Shown here piece after piece: positions 1 to 12,000 of a DNA stretch of 64,000 nucleotides. Source of the DNA: Trifolium pratense (taxonomy: Eukaryota; Streptophyta; Magnoliopsida; Fabales; Fabaceae); the NCBI RefSeq assembly GCF_020283565.1, contig NC_060060.1:47666015-47730014 (forward strand), in the 5' to 3' direction. A program made the position numbers and the translations under genes. The stretch's first letter is position 1. Each line of letters begins with the position of its first letter. The notes under the pieces were generated by a model. The model made no database searches, was not told where the DNA came from, and saw only the letters and a program-made list of their open reading frames with translations.

Positions 1-1414
1 TCACAAAGTAAAGTTTGTTTTGAAACAGTCCTAACCTCCGGTAACACGCGAAAGACTCCACCGCTCTAACCTTGGTCGTTGCCGCTCCTTTCTCACACCC
101 ACGCCACGCAGCAAGGAATTATGAGATTAACAAGTTTTCTTTCAAAACCCTCTTTACTTCCTAACTTTTTCACTTTCAGATTTTTCTCTCATTTTCACAA
201 TGTTAGTGATGTTGTTGATGATGATTCTATTTACATGTTCAATCGAATGCTAAATATGCGAAAAACCCCTTCCATTATTGAATTTAACAAGATTTTAAGT
301 TCCCTTGTTAAAACAAAGAACAATTACTCAACTGTTATTTCCCTTTTCCAACAAATGGAATTCCGTGGAACAATTAGGCCTAACAATATTACTATGTCCA
401 TTTTAATCAATTGTTACTGTCACGTAGGTCAAATGACTTATGCATTTTCTATATTGGGAAAGATTCTTAAGATGGGTTATCAGCCGAATATCTTAACCTT
501 GACAACACTTATAAAAGGCCTTTGTCTTAAAAATGACATTCAGAAAGCATTGTACTTTCATGATGATCTTATCGCTAAGGGTTTTCAGCTCAACCAGGTT
601 AGTTACGGGACATTGATCAATGGCTTGTGTAAAATGGGACATACAACACCTGCCCTCCAACTGTTGAGACGGCTCGAAAAAGGATCAGTAAAGCCTAATT
701 TGGTAAGTTACAGTACAATCATTGATAGCATGTGCAAAAATAAGCTTGTAGATGATGCTTGTGAATTATTTTCTGAAATGGTTAACAAGGGAATTTTTCC
801 AGACGTTGTCACTTATAGTGCTCTAATCTATGGTTTTTGTATTGTGAATAAATTAAAAGAAGCAATTGTTTTGTTGAACGAAATGGTATCGAAAAACATC
901 AACCCAAATGTTTATACCTTTAATATATTGATCGATGCGTTTTGTAAGGAGGGAAAGATGAAAGAAGCTAAAAGTGTGTTAGCTATGATGATGAAACAAG
1001 GCATGAAACCTGATGTAGTTACTTATAGTACTTTAATGGATGGGTTCTGCCTTCGTAATGAAGTGAGCAAGGCCAAATATATATTCAACACTATGGTCCA
1101 AAGGGGAATGATGCCCAATGTTAAGAGCTACAATATCATGATTAATGGATTTTGTAAGAGTAAAATGTTGGATGAAGCCATCAATCTCTTTGAAGAAATG
1201 TATTTAAAAAATATTATTCCTAATACAGTAACATACAACACTCTTATTGATGGCTTGTGCAAATCAGGGAGAATTACATATGCTTGGGAGCTTGTAGATG
1301 AGATGTGTGACAGAGGTCAACAACCCGATGTAATCACCTACAATTCCTTCTTGCACACTTTGTGCAAAAATCATGAACTTGACCACTAGTAGAAAAATGA
1401 CTTTTGGTTTGGAG

Positions 1415-1712
1415 ATACCACTACCGGTATGTGAATACCAGTAGTGAAATACATTTGACCAAAGGATTCCACTACTGATATTTTGAAAACGGTAGTGGAA
1501 AGTTCAGAGACAAGGGATTTCACTACCGGCTTTGCTAAATCCGTAGTGGAAAGTAGACACGGTGGCAATGTCGTAATTACGTGCAAAATTGTTTTAATTA
1601 TCTTCCACTACCGATCTAGGATTCACCGGTAGTGGAATCCTAATAGTGTTATTAGTTTTTTCATATTCCCACTTTCCACTACCGATCTAGCTTATCACCG
1701 GTAGTGGAATCC
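1415..1712. repeat. Left subterminal inverted-repeat array of the CACTA element
   Basis: About five short palindromic units, each a CCACTACCG-type arm, a 10-20 base loop and a CGGTAGTGG-type arm. In En/Spm elements, subterminal repeats are the binding sites of the TnpA-type protein. Here they are hairpin-forming pairs rather than simple direct repeats. Confidence 0.8.
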
Positions 1713-2608
1713 TAATAGTGTTAATTATATTTTTCATTCTTCCCAATTTCCCTCATTCTGCAAACGCGAAGAAGAACACACTCTCCAATCCAATCGTCCC
1801 AATTCTAGTTCTCCCTAATTTGTTCCTCAAATCGTCCCAATTTCTTCAAATCAAACACTCTCCAATCGTTCTCCAATCATTCTCCAATCTCTCCAATCTC
1901 CAATCGTCCCAATTTCATTCGCGGTTTCATTCTCCAAACCCTAGACGGAACGACGAACCTGCAAACGCTTAATCGCCTCCAAATCTCTTCGTTTTCATTC
2001 GGTAAAGGTATGAATAAATCAAACTTCCCCCAAATTTCATTCGTTTTCGTTTTCATTCGTTTTCTGTTTATGGTTGATCTTGTTTTCATTCGTATTCGTT
2101 TTCATTCGTATTCGTTTTCATTCTTTTTCTGTTTATGGTTATTTGCTGGTAAGAAAAACACGCATTTTTCTCATTCAGTACATTTTGGTAGCATTGAATG
2201 AAGATTGGATATTCTAAGTTCACGTTTTAAATTGTGAAGGTTTTAAATTGGATATTCGTTTTCATGTGTTTTGGGTTCCTGTTCTTCATCTCTTAGTAAG
2301 TTGTTTATGGTTATGGTATCTCTAGCTAAACAATGGTTAAAAGAAGTGAAAAGTATTAAGCAGAAACAGAAAATAGACAACATGTGATTAGAAGAAAGTT
2401 AAGGATAATTTTCCTTCTGGTCTTTCTATGTTAATGTTTGTTATGTGACAAAGAAAATGGTTAGTGTTTTTTTTTCCTGATGCTATGTGTTACTGATGCT
2501 ATGAGTACTCTAAGTGTTTGGTGCTCGTAAGTGTACTTTCTTATTTACTACTATCTCAATATCTGTTAATATGTTATATATCTCTCCTAACTTTAAAATT
2601 ATATTCAG

Positions 2609-3540
2609 GTACATTCATCGTTTATGCATTGAAAACAACACCACAAATGTATATGGAATTTTGGAACCAAGTTTTCTGAACATTGTTGGTGATGCTGGGA
2701 AAAAAAGTGATCAGAGAATATCTCAAAGTAAATGCAAGAAATACATCCAGCATAAGTTAGAAAATGAAAAGAAAGAGTGTCAATTATTACCATTTAACCA
2801 TGGGTAAGTTTGTATGAATTTGTGTATTTTTTTAATACTTATTTATTTTTTATAACTCATAGTTATTAACAATATAATACTGTTCTTCCACGCACGCGTA
2901 CAGAGGACATTGGCAGTTGATAATACTTTGTCCAAAGATAAATACCGTGGTTGTTATTTGTTCACTACATTGGAAACTTAATCCAATAATGGAGAAAATT
3001 GTTTCAAGGTAATTAAGTTTATACTTTAGGGGTTTTGGTTATATACTATAAACATAAATTATTACAAATTTTATATGATTTTATGCGGCTTTTTTTTCTT
3101 ATGAATTAGTGTTTTTACGGTTGATCAAATGGCGAATGGCAATAGAAAGAACAATACCGTATGGCTTTATCCACAAGTAAGTGTGGTATTCTAACTTTAT
3201 ATATATTTACTTTTTTGATAAGTAAGTGTGGTATTTTTTGATCAAATGTTACTATATATAATTTGTAGGCGAGGAAACAATATAATTCAAATGACTGTGG
3301 ATACTATGTAATGAAAAATATGTTGGACATTGTCACTGCTAAGATAACTGATTCTTGGATGGAGGTAATAATTTTTATTTTTTATACATCAATAATTTTT
3401 TATAACCGAGTCAAGAATAGTTTTATATTATTATTTACTTATTGTAGGTATTTAATGACCCAAAAGAGTTAACAGCTGAGGAGATGTATGAATTGCGATT
3501 ACGTTGGTCAACATATTTTTTGTCGTTATTGGAGGGTTAA
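2609..3540 (+). CDS. Ulp1-like (C48) cysteine protease domain gene carried by the CACTA element
   Basis: Five exons are readable: 2609-2803, 2904-3008, 3110-3176, 3269-3364 and 3448-3540, each bounded by GT and AG and keeping one frame. Exon 2 encodes GGHWQLIILCPK, the His-Trp motif of Ulp1/SENP proteases. Exon 4 encodes QYNSNDCGYYVMKN, with the oxyanion Gln and the nucleophile Cys. Exon 5 ends YFLSLLEG and a stop. The usual catalytic Asp position reads ICSLHW, a Cys in place of Asp. From family knowledge, Ulp1-like domains are often carried by plant CACTA and MULE elements, where they resemble deSUMOylating peptidases but have unproven activity. The N-terminal part of the gene is not recognisable; 1718-2600 may hold a leader or earlier exons. 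Whether it is expressed cannot be seen. Confidence 0.72.
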
Positions 3541-4154
3541 GATTTATCTGGTGAGTTATAGAATAGTTCATTATTTGAACTTTGTTTTTGCAAATTGGTC
3601 TATTCAATACATTGCAGCAATTTTAGTTTACACTTGTTTATTTTTATGCAAAAAAGAGAAAATTTGAGATTCTGTCAAATTTGAACACTTTCTGTCAAAT
3701 TTGAGATTCTGCAGGGTGATGAGGAATTGGTTATTAGCTTTAGTTTGAGTCTTGGAAGCAGATCAGGTGATGGAATTGGTAATTTGGCTCGGGTGCATCC
3801 CACTGTTTTGGACTTGCTGTTTTGGACTGTCATGGAATTGGTAGTTTGAGTTGCTGTTTTGGAATTGGATAGAGCTAGTTTTGATTTTTGTGTATATTAG
3901 GGGGCTGTATGCTTGGAATTAGAATAGATATAATTAGTGATAATGTTAAGTTTTGTGATTTTAATGTATTGAATGTGTAACTTGTTAGGAATTGACAATG
4001 AATTGTGGAAAATAATATTCGAAATTATGACAATTTTCTTTTGCGTTATTACCTACTAAAAGAACGTATAATTTATGCGCCGGAAGGGCGCCATATATTA
4101 ATATGCAGGCACAGGAATTAAAAAAAACGAAAAAAAACAAAAAAAAAAACTAAC

Positions 4155-4870
4155 ATACCACTACTGATATTTATAACAATCAGTAGTGAAAACCATACAT
4201 ACCACTACGGGTATTTGTAAATACCCGTAGTGGTATCCTCAATTCTAAAAAAAAAAAATTAAAACCACACATACCACTACCGGTATTTACAAATACCGGT
4301 AGTGGAATCCCAGACTCTAAAAAAAAAAAATGAAAACCACACATACCACTACGGGTATTTGTAAATACCCGTAGTGGTATCCCAGATTCTAAAAAAAAAA
4401 AACTGGAAACAATACATACCACTACGGGTATTTGTTAAATACCCGTAGTGGTATCCCAGCTTCTAAAAAAAAAAAACTGGAAACAATACATACCACTACG
4501 GGTATTTGTTAATACCAGTAGTGGAATCCTCAATTCTAAAAAAAAAAAATTAAAACCACACATACCACTACCGGTATTTACAAATACCGGTAGTGGAATC
4601 CCAGACTATAAAAAAAAAATGAAAACTATACATACCACTACGGATATTGAAAATACCCGTAGTGGAATCTCATACATACCACTACGGGTATTTGTAAATA
4701 CCCGTAGTGGAATCCTCATAAATTTAATTAATAATACAGTAGAAACCTGACATACCACGACGGGTATAAAAAGACCCGTCGTGGAAAGTATTGACTTACA
4801 ACGACGAGTGTATTTACTACCGGCCGCGGCCAGTAGTGGAATCCCTATTTGGCCGGTAGTGGAATCCCCT
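4155..4870. repeat. Right subterminal hairpin array of the CACTA element
   Basis: About ten units of the form ACCACTACGGGTATTT, a 2-5 base loop, then AAATACCCGTAGTGG, separated by A-rich spacers of 20-35 bases. Several units are perfect palindromes. Arms vary between CGGG and CCGG, but the two arms of a unit usually change together, so pairing is kept. Confidence 0.88.
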
Positions 4871-5249
4871 TTCTGCACTAGTGGACGAGGCAATTGCATT
4901 AGTCAAGAAAATTAAAGACCAAGGTATCATGCCAAATTTGTACACGTACAGTACCCTAATTGATGGACTTTGCAAAGGTGGGAGGCTTAATGATGCACTA
5001 AAGGTTTTTAATGATCTTTTGGCTAAAGGATACAATCTAAATGTCGTAATGTACACAACTATGATTTGTGGACTTTGTAATGAGGGCTTGTTTGAAGAAG
5101 CATTTGTTTTGCTTTCAAAAATGGAAGATAAGGGCTGCTTTCCTAATGCCTTCACTTTTGAAATAATGATTTGTGCACTCTTCGAAAGCGGTGAGAATGA
5201 TAAAGCAGAGAAACTTCTACGTGAAATGATTGCTAGAGGTCTACTATAA

Positions 5250-6762
5250 GAGCAAAACTCGGTATAACACTCTCTTGTTACATGTCGTTATTTTCAATTT
5301 TTATGATTATCTTCGTGAAATGATTGCTTATCAGTTATTTGTTTGCTGTTATTAAATTACTGTGGTGATAGTTGTATTTTCTGTTTTGAGTTTTCTATTA
5401 CACCTTATTGTGTATCGGTAATTGTTCAATGCCCGATATATGTAGTGTTAGAAATACCAGAGTTAGCAGATCTCTTGATTGTACAATCTCGATTTCCCAT
5501 CATTTCTTCGTTTTTCATTGAAAACTGATAGTATTACAGGTATTAAATTGTTATATGTGGATCCATTCCAAGGAGTTTAGTTTTGTAATGGTCTTGTTGC
5601 TACTGATTGTTTGGGTTATCTAATGTTTATAAATAATCAGGGCTTAAGTGGTAGTTTATTAGGATAGCCGTCCAATCTCTCTAAGCATCGAGCCTTTTCT
5701 TTTCTCAGCTTCCTTTATCATTATGCCGTTTTCCTACTTAGAGTGAGCAGCATAATATGAGAGAACTTTGAATAATTTTCTAATGAAGTTGGTCTCTGCC
5801 ATTATATAGACTATTATTCTTTGTGTTATGCTAATTCAACAAGAAAATATACTTGTTATTCAACAGGTGTAGAAGCTTGGTTGAGGATGGTGCTTTACTT
5901 CATATATGGTTTTGGCTGCAATAACATTGTATTACTATTGAGGTGAGGTGCTGAAGAAGTTGGCTTTCATTGTTCCCTTCCATGTCAAAAAGATGGAATA
6001 TGAATACTGCACCAGAGCCACTGTGGCAACAACTAAGTTATTGTATATGTCAATAAGCCAGTTTCAATTAATTAGTTTCAGGTGAAGTAACAGTTGAATG
6101 TATGTAACAATTGAGGTCTATTTGACTATAAGCGTAGACTTGGCTGCTTCTTTCTTACAGTTGCATATAATGTTCTTTCTTGCATAGATTTTGATGTAAG
6201 AGTTCTATGTAGGTAGAAGTAGAACCCTTCGATTTGCGGATGTATAAAAAAAAGTATTTTTACTGAATGTATAATTCAGAGATAACTTTTGGTTATGTTG
6301 TTAAATATTTGGTTTATATATGACTTTAGAACATTGTAAATGCAGTGGTTAATTTTTCCTTAATATAATTTTTTTTAACTAATTAAGAGCACAAGAAATT
6401 AGTTAAGGGGAAAGGTGTTCACTCAAATGGAGCTCAATCATGTTACTTTGATTGTTGCATAAGATGTTACTTCATGTCTAGGGTGCCTTACCTCAAGAAC
6501 TTCTGCAAGGACCAAAGTCTAAGACATAGAATGAAGAAAATAGATTGTCACATCATCTCATAAAATTTATATTAATTCATTGTATTAATCAAGTGATGAA
6601 GGCTTCACCAGTATCCACTTTAATTATTGGTGAAAACCATTCCGTTTTAGTGAGCACCAAGTGACCGTAATCCCTAATACAAAGACCAATACCCAACTTG
6701 TTATGTAGACTTGAAAATGAGGCAGCATTTGTATCGTCCCGAAGTCAGTTTAAACCATCTAG
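5250..6762. other. Duplicated downstream region of PPR1, no gene
   Basis: AT-rich sequence nearly identical to the DNA after PPR3 (36471-37547), except that about 440 bases (roughly 5553-5990) are missing from the PPR3 copy. The start also matches the DNA after PPR2 and PPR4. It probably includes the 3' UTR. I see no convincing coding region. Confidence 0.7.
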
Positions 6763-6991
6763 TTACAGCCTAATTCTGCAACTGATTAGTACGCGAAGCA
6801 CTCAGCTATTCTGCGTTCCTCCAACCTGTTAACAAATTACAGCCACGCTCAGAAATTACAGCCTAATTCTGCAACTGATTAGTACGCGAAGCACTCAGCT
6901 ATTCTGCGTTCCTCCAACCTGTTAACAAATTACAGCCACGCTCAGAAATTACAGCCTAATTCTGCAACTGATTAGTACGTGAAGCACTCAG
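6763..6991. repeat. 93-bp tandem repeat, about 2.5 copies
   Basis: Units start at 6763, 6856 and 6949 with TTACAGCCTAATTCTGCAAC. The first two are complete and identical by eye; the third is partial and has one change (ACGTG for ACGCG). The same array recurs at 37548-37776 after PPR3. Confidence 0.9.
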
Positions 6992-7990
6992 CCACATTTC
7001 TACCAACGGATTCAAATTCCATGGTTTAGCCAATGCAGTCCCATCATGTAGCCAATTTCGATCCCAAACAGAGATGTTCATTCCTGAACCTATACTCCAT
7101 TTGTACCCGCCTCTAACAACAAATTTTGCACTCCAAATACTTCGTCACACATAGCTTGGGTTATGATCAATACTTGAATCAAGAAAATCATATTTAGGAA
7201 AATATTTAGCTTTAAATAATCTAGTGATTAAATTACCAAACCTCCCTAACTCTTGTGGATAGAAAGACGCTCCCATGTTAGTCAATGGATACCTTTTGAT
7301 TGTGCACTATTATGTCCACACCAAAAGGAGTTCAACATCTTCTCAATCTCATCACTAAGGGACGTCCGAATGAGAAATATGCTCATAACATAAGCCGAAA
7401 TAGATTGTAGAGCTGATTTGATAAGAATCTCTCTACCGGGTTGAAAGAGACACTTAATACTCCACAAATTAATCTTCTTCCAAATTCTAAGTAGCTTTCC
7501 CGCTTCAACCAACCATGGACGGTAACCCAAGATACTTGCCTGTGCCCAGAACTTGTTGGACCCCAAGATGTTTGAAACTGAATTCTTGGTAATAGGCAGT
7601 ACATTTCTGCAAATTAATGGTTTATCCTAAAGCCGCCTCATAGGTGGAGAGAATGTTCTTCATCACCATTGCCTCATTTCTACATATTTTGATGTTGTGA
7701 ATGTCTCCTCTATTTTCAGCCTGTCTAATTAAAGTTGGGAGCCCATCCGCACAAAGGATAAAAAGGTATGGCGATAATAGGTCGACTTGCCTCGACCCTC
7801 TCCCAGGGACAATGGGCCCCACCGTGCTTCCATTTAAATCCACAGTCAGTCTCCACACAAAGCATAATCCACCCTATCCAATTTTGCGTGAACCCCGTCT
7901 TTGCCAAAACATCTTGAATATAATTCCAATCAATCATATCATAAGTTTTGCTAATGTCAAGATTGAGAGCAACATCTCCAACCTTACTCT
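6992..7990 (-). pseudogene. LINE (L1-type) reverse transcriptase relic, copy 1
   Basis: Read on the minus strand, several short frames together match plant non-LTR retrotransposon pol: LNLDISKTYDMIDWNYIQ, then RQVDLLSPYLFILCADGL, then AQASILGYRPWLVEAGK and FQPGREILIKSALQSI, and finally ISVWDRNWLHDGTALAKPWN. Frames are broken by stops and shifts. Compared with copy 2 (37777-38841) about 62 bases are lost that encode the catalytic FADD-type segment, so this copy cannot be active. It abuts a PPR relic on its right, which shows insertion into an old PPR copy. Confidence 0.85.
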
Positions 7991-8350
7991 CATATAGGTC
8001 AAATGACTTATGCATTTTCTATATTTGCAAACATTCTCAAGATAGGTTTTTTTTTTTTTTTGAAAACTTGGTATCTGGCCTTAGGACCGACTAATCCAAG
8101 GGGACCAATCCCACCGCCCACTTGCGGGGGCCCCATTTAAAGCCAGAGTTTTTTTTTGCTCTGTATGAACTTAGGCCACCGAAATTGGCACCAGTGGGAA
8201 TCGAACCTGAGACCTTGAGAGGAGCATACTCCAAGGGCCCAAGCCAACACCACTCGACCAACCCCAAGTGGGTTCATTCTCAAGATAGGTTATCAGCCTG
8301 ATGTCATAATCTTGACAACCCTTTTAAAAGGCCTTTGTCTTACTAATCTG
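7991..8350 (+). pseudogene. PPR gene relic cut by a SINE, copy 1
   Basis: Positions 7991-8046 and 8290-8350 encode fragments such as IGQMTYAFSIFANILKIGYQ and PDVIILTTLLKGLCLTN, matching motifs 2 and 3 of the PPR genes here. The break holds the SINE at 8047-8274. The relic shows that a further RFL copy once stood between PPR1 and PPR2. Confidence 0.85.
8047..8274 (-). mobile_element. tRNA-derived SINE, copy 1
   Basis: Begins on the + strand with a T run (the poly(A) tail of a minus-strand element) and ends with a tRNA-like head. The reverse complement holds an A box, GGTTGGTCGAGTGGT, and a B box, GGTTCGATTCCC, in the order of a pol III promoter. It is flanked by a 15-bp target duplication, CATTCTCAAGATAGG (8032-8046 and 8275-8289). 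It is not a tRNA gene: there is no cloverleaf beyond the head. Confidence 0.9.
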
Positions 8351-8427
8351 ATATTTTTTTAGGCTTTTTGATGAAATGTATAATACTTTCTGGTGAGGTG
8401 CTGAAGATGTTGGCTTTCAAATGTCAA

Positions 8428-8627
8428 AAAGATGGAATTTGAATACTGCGCTAATTGGCTTAATGAGCCGAATAGACGAGTTTCAATTAATTAATTTCAG
8501 GTGAAGTAACAGTTAAATGTATGTAACATTGAGGTCTTTTTGACTATAATCATAGACTTGGATGCTTCTTTCCTACAGTTGCATATAATGTTCTTTCTTG
8601 CATAGATTTTGATGCAAGAGTTCTATG
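8428..8627. repeat. 200-bp direct repeat flanking the copia element, left copy
   Basis: By eye identical to 18657-18856 on the other side of the copia element, including a base (CCTACAG) that differs from the PPR3 paralogue (CTTACAG). It replaces the expected 5-bp target duplication. Confidence 0.85.
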
Positions 8628-9024
8628 TGTTGGGAAAGATAACACAAAACACACCTAATACAAGGTCGGCGGATGATTGATTATCCCTGGATCAAACTTT
8701 TCCCACTATAATAATAATAATAACAATAACAATGGAATAACAAGAATTTCTTCTGTTTAATTGAATAATAATACAAATTGATTATTACAACTCTCACCAA
8801 CAAATATGGTGGATAACCTCTCTTTTGGATTTGCTCTCAAAAGGATTTCTTCACACTCTGATGATTTGAAATGAAAACATAAGGAAACAATTTATAGTGC
8901 AATGCATGTAAAGTGAATGGCTCTGAGAAGTTTCAGTATTTTCACTCACTAGCTAAAAACACTCTCATACTATTAATTTCAATTACTAAAATTAATAGTG
9001 ATATGCCTTCTTCCTCTCTCCACA
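8628..9024 (-). repeat. 3' LTR of the copia element
   Basis: Reads TGTTGGGAAAG to CTCTCTCCACA on the + strand. 397 bp, three bases shorter than its partner because of one missing ATA unit. Confidence 0.95.
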
Positions 9025-9059
9025 TAATGAGGAATACCTTTCAATCTCCCCCTTCCGAT

Positions 9060-12000
9060 TTAGGTGGAGGGCTCCAACAGTCCAGCAGCTCTCCTGCAGA
9101 ACTCGTACTTGTCCTTGGGTAAGGACTTGGTCATCATATCTGAGCAATTATCATCAGTATGGATTTTCTCAAGCTGTAGTTGTTTGGAATCTAACATATC
9201 ACGTATCCAGTGATATCTCACATCAATATGCTTTGACCTCGAGTGAAAACTTGAATTCTTGCTCAAGTGGATGGCGCTCTGACTATCACAATGCACGACG
9301 TACTTCTGCTGGTCTTGCCCTAATTCATGCAAGAACCGCTTCATCCATAACATTTCCTTGCAAGCTTCTGTAGCTGCAATAAATTCTGCCTCTGTGGTAG
9401 ACAAAGCAACACACTTTTGTAGCTTAGACTGCCACGATACAGCTCCCCCTGAAAATGTAATCAAGAATCCCGATGTTGATTTTCTAGAATCAATATCTCC
9501 CGCCATATCTGCATCTGTGTAGCCAATTAGTTCAGGATTTCTACTTCCAAAGCACAAACACATTTTGGAAGTTCCTCTGAGATATCGCAAGATCCACTTC
9601 ACAGCATTCCAGTGCTCCTTTCCTGGATTGGCCAAGAATCTGCTAACAACACCAACCGCGTGTGTTATATCTGCTCGTGTGCATACCATTGCATACATCA
9701 AGCTTCCAACAGCTGAAGCATATGGCACCTTGTTCATCTCCTGCTTTTCAATTTCAGTTGTCGGACTCTGCTTTGAACTAAGACAAAAGTGACTAGCAAG
9801 TGGAGTAGCAACTGGTTTTGCCTTTTCCATGTGAAACCGCTCTAACACCTTCTCAATATATTTTTCTTGTGATAGCCACAGCTTGCGCTCCTTCCGATCA
9901 CGACGGATGGACATACCAAGAATATGTTTTGCTGGTCCCAAGTCTTTCATAGCAAAATATTTCTTCATTTCATCCTTCAACTTGCTTATCTTCTCACTAT
10001 TTTGTCCAACGATCAACATATCATCAACATACAAGAGAAGTATGATGAACTCACCATCATGAAATCTCTTCACAAACACACAATGGTCAGAATTCGTCCT
10101 TCGATATCCATGATCAATCATGAAGGAATCAAACTTCTTATACCATTGACGCGGTGCCTGCTTAAGTCCGTATAAACTCTTTTTCAACTGACATACCAAG
10201 TTTTCTTTGCCTTTGACTTTGAATCCTTCTGGCTGCTCCATGTAAATTTCTTCTTCTAAATCACCATGAAGAAATGCAGTCTTAACATCTAGTTGTTCCA
10301 CTTCTAGATCCAAACTTGCAGCCAAACCAAGCACTACCCGAATTGATGACATCTTGACCACGGGTGAAAAAATCTCTTCAAAGTCAATGCCTTTCTTTTG
10401 ACTAAAGCCTTTCACGACTAACCTCGCCTTGTATCTAGGTCGTGAGTTATTTTCCTCAGTCTTCAACTTGTACACCCATTTATTTTTTAGTGCTCTTTTA
10501 CCTTTCGGTAAAGCTACCAACTTATATGTCAGGTTCTCATGCAAGGATTGCATTTCTTCTTGCATGGCTTTCAACCACTCTTCTTTGTGGTTATCTATCA
10601 AGGCTTCTTCATAACACTCTGGTTCTCCCCCATCAGTTAGTAACACAAATTCCGTTGCAGGATATTTGGTTTGTGGTTTAGGTATCCTAGATGACCTTCT
10701 TAACTGGGGAACTTGTTCTTCATCCTCAGAGTCTTCAATCACATCTTCATTATTACTGCCACTTCCATTATCATCTGTTACTTCTTCATTTGGATCATCA
10801 ATTGGAGGTTCATTTTCCGCTTCTCCATTATCTTCTATTTCATCTCCCCTGTAATTCTCTAGAGGAGGAACTGGATCCAAGTTGATCGGATGTTCTCTAG
10901 AAATAACAGGCTTAACTCCCTTCTGAATATCTTCAATATTCTGGTCTTCAAAGAAGACAACATCTCTGCTTCTAACAATCTTTTTATCTGCAGGATCCCA
11001 TAACCGGTACCCGAATTCTTCATTCCCATATGTAACGTCCCGGATTTTCATCCAAGATATTTCTTAAAAGTTACTTAGTTAGAAAATGTGTCGGTAATTT
11101 TTTATTTATTTATTTATTTTTAAATAAAATAATTCTAAGGATAATTGAAATAGAATTCATAGAAATATAAACTTAATTAAAATGAATTATTGTTTAAAAA
11201 TTCCAACGGAAGAAAATACAACAGCAAATTATTTATTACATAAAAATTCTCAAATTTACAAAACCCAATTTTCCCCGTACGTATGCGCTTCAAGCATCAC
11301 ATTCAAACATGCCTTTCTCCTTGAGTACCTAAAATGTTGGTTGTAAGGGTCAATTTCCTGGTCCACATTGAATCATACTCACCACAAGAAAATATTACAA
11401 AACAATAACAAAACACTTCACCTTTTTAAAAAGTATGATTATTAGTTTATTATAAAAACTTTTGGTGATACACATATACAAACATAGGCAGCATATAATT
11501 GTTAAACTCAGTAATAAACAAAGCAACATAATTACACATATTACAAATTGCACGGAAAAATCAAATGAAAGACAAGGAAGCAACGATCACCGTTTTACCA
11601 TGGACTAACTATACTTTTTCTTTGCTTTTATTATAATTGTAATAATTATTTACTATTGTATTATTTTTTTTCCCTTTCTATATGCAATGCAATGCAACTA
11701 AGACAATCCTATATGAGACTATGATCCGGATAAGAAAATCTGTCACACAGGCTTCTGCCACACAGGCTAAATAATAAGTTCTGCCACACAGGCTAAAAAT
11801 AAGTTCTGCCACACAGGCTCCTGCCACACAGGCTAAAAGTAAAACCAGCCACACAGGCTAAAAACAATAAACCAGCCACACAGGCTAAAAGTAAACCAAG
11901 CCACAAAGGCTACCTATAGAAACTCTGCTATACACATCCTATATGATGCATGAACTCCACTTCCTTAACAAGACCAACCTGACCTGGGACATACTTAGTC

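Larger units (their letters stand above)
1384..4883 (+). mobile_element. CACTA (En/Spm, CMC) DNA transposon, non-autonomous, in PPR1
   Basis: The ends are CACTAGTAGAAA on the left and TTTCTGCACTAGTG on the right, an inverted CACTAGT terminus. The insertion is flanked by a 3-bp target duplication, GAC (1381-1383 and 4884-4886). Both are CACTA hallmarks. Length is exactly 3500 bp. Subterminal regions are packed with short inverted repeats of the type CCACTACCGG...CCGGTAGTGG. I see no transposase (TnpD-like) domain; the only recognisable coding part is a Ulp1-like protease gene. The element is therefore probably mobilised in trans. Absence from PPR2, PPR3 and PPR4 shows insertion into this copy only. 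Confidence 0.93.
121..5249 (+). pseudogene. PPR1: RFL-type PPR gene split by a CACTA element
   Basis: P-class pentatricopeptide repeat gene of the restorer-of-fertility-like group, expected to make a mitochondrial RNA-binding protein. Coding parts are 121-1383 and 4887-5249, separated by the CACTA element at 1384-4883 and its 3-bp target duplication GAC. I chose ATG 121 (MRLTSFLSKPSLL); the frame is open upstream only from a TTG at 79. The N terminus is basic and rich in Phe, Ser and Leu, like a mitochondrial presequence. The left part holds about 10.5 PPR motifs and the right part the last three. As it stands, translation enters the element and stops at once (His, then TAG at 1387-1389), giving 422 residues instead of about 542. 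A truncated protein could still be made, so loss of function is likely but not certain. Intact paralogues in this window show the uninterrupted sequence. Confidence 0.92.

Noticed and set aside
79..120. Upstream start of PPR1 at 79
   Set aside because: The codon is TTG; the first ATG in frame, conserved in paralogues, is at 121.
2010..2201. 63-codon frame in the CACTA element
   Set aside because: Built from a TTCATTCGTATTCG simple repeat; could be part of a leader but shows no protein feature.
4155..4870. CRISPR-like or terminator-like look of the hairpin array
   Set aside because: It is the subterminal region of a CACTA element with matching ends and target duplication.
8047..8274. Possible tRNA gene (A and B boxes on the minus strand)
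   Set aside because: The head is followed by a long unrelated body and an A tail with a target duplication; it is a SINE.
11735..11930. CRISPR-like look of the CCACACAGGCT array
   Set aside because: Spacers are 3-17 bases, A-rich and similar to each other; the setting is a plant LTR.
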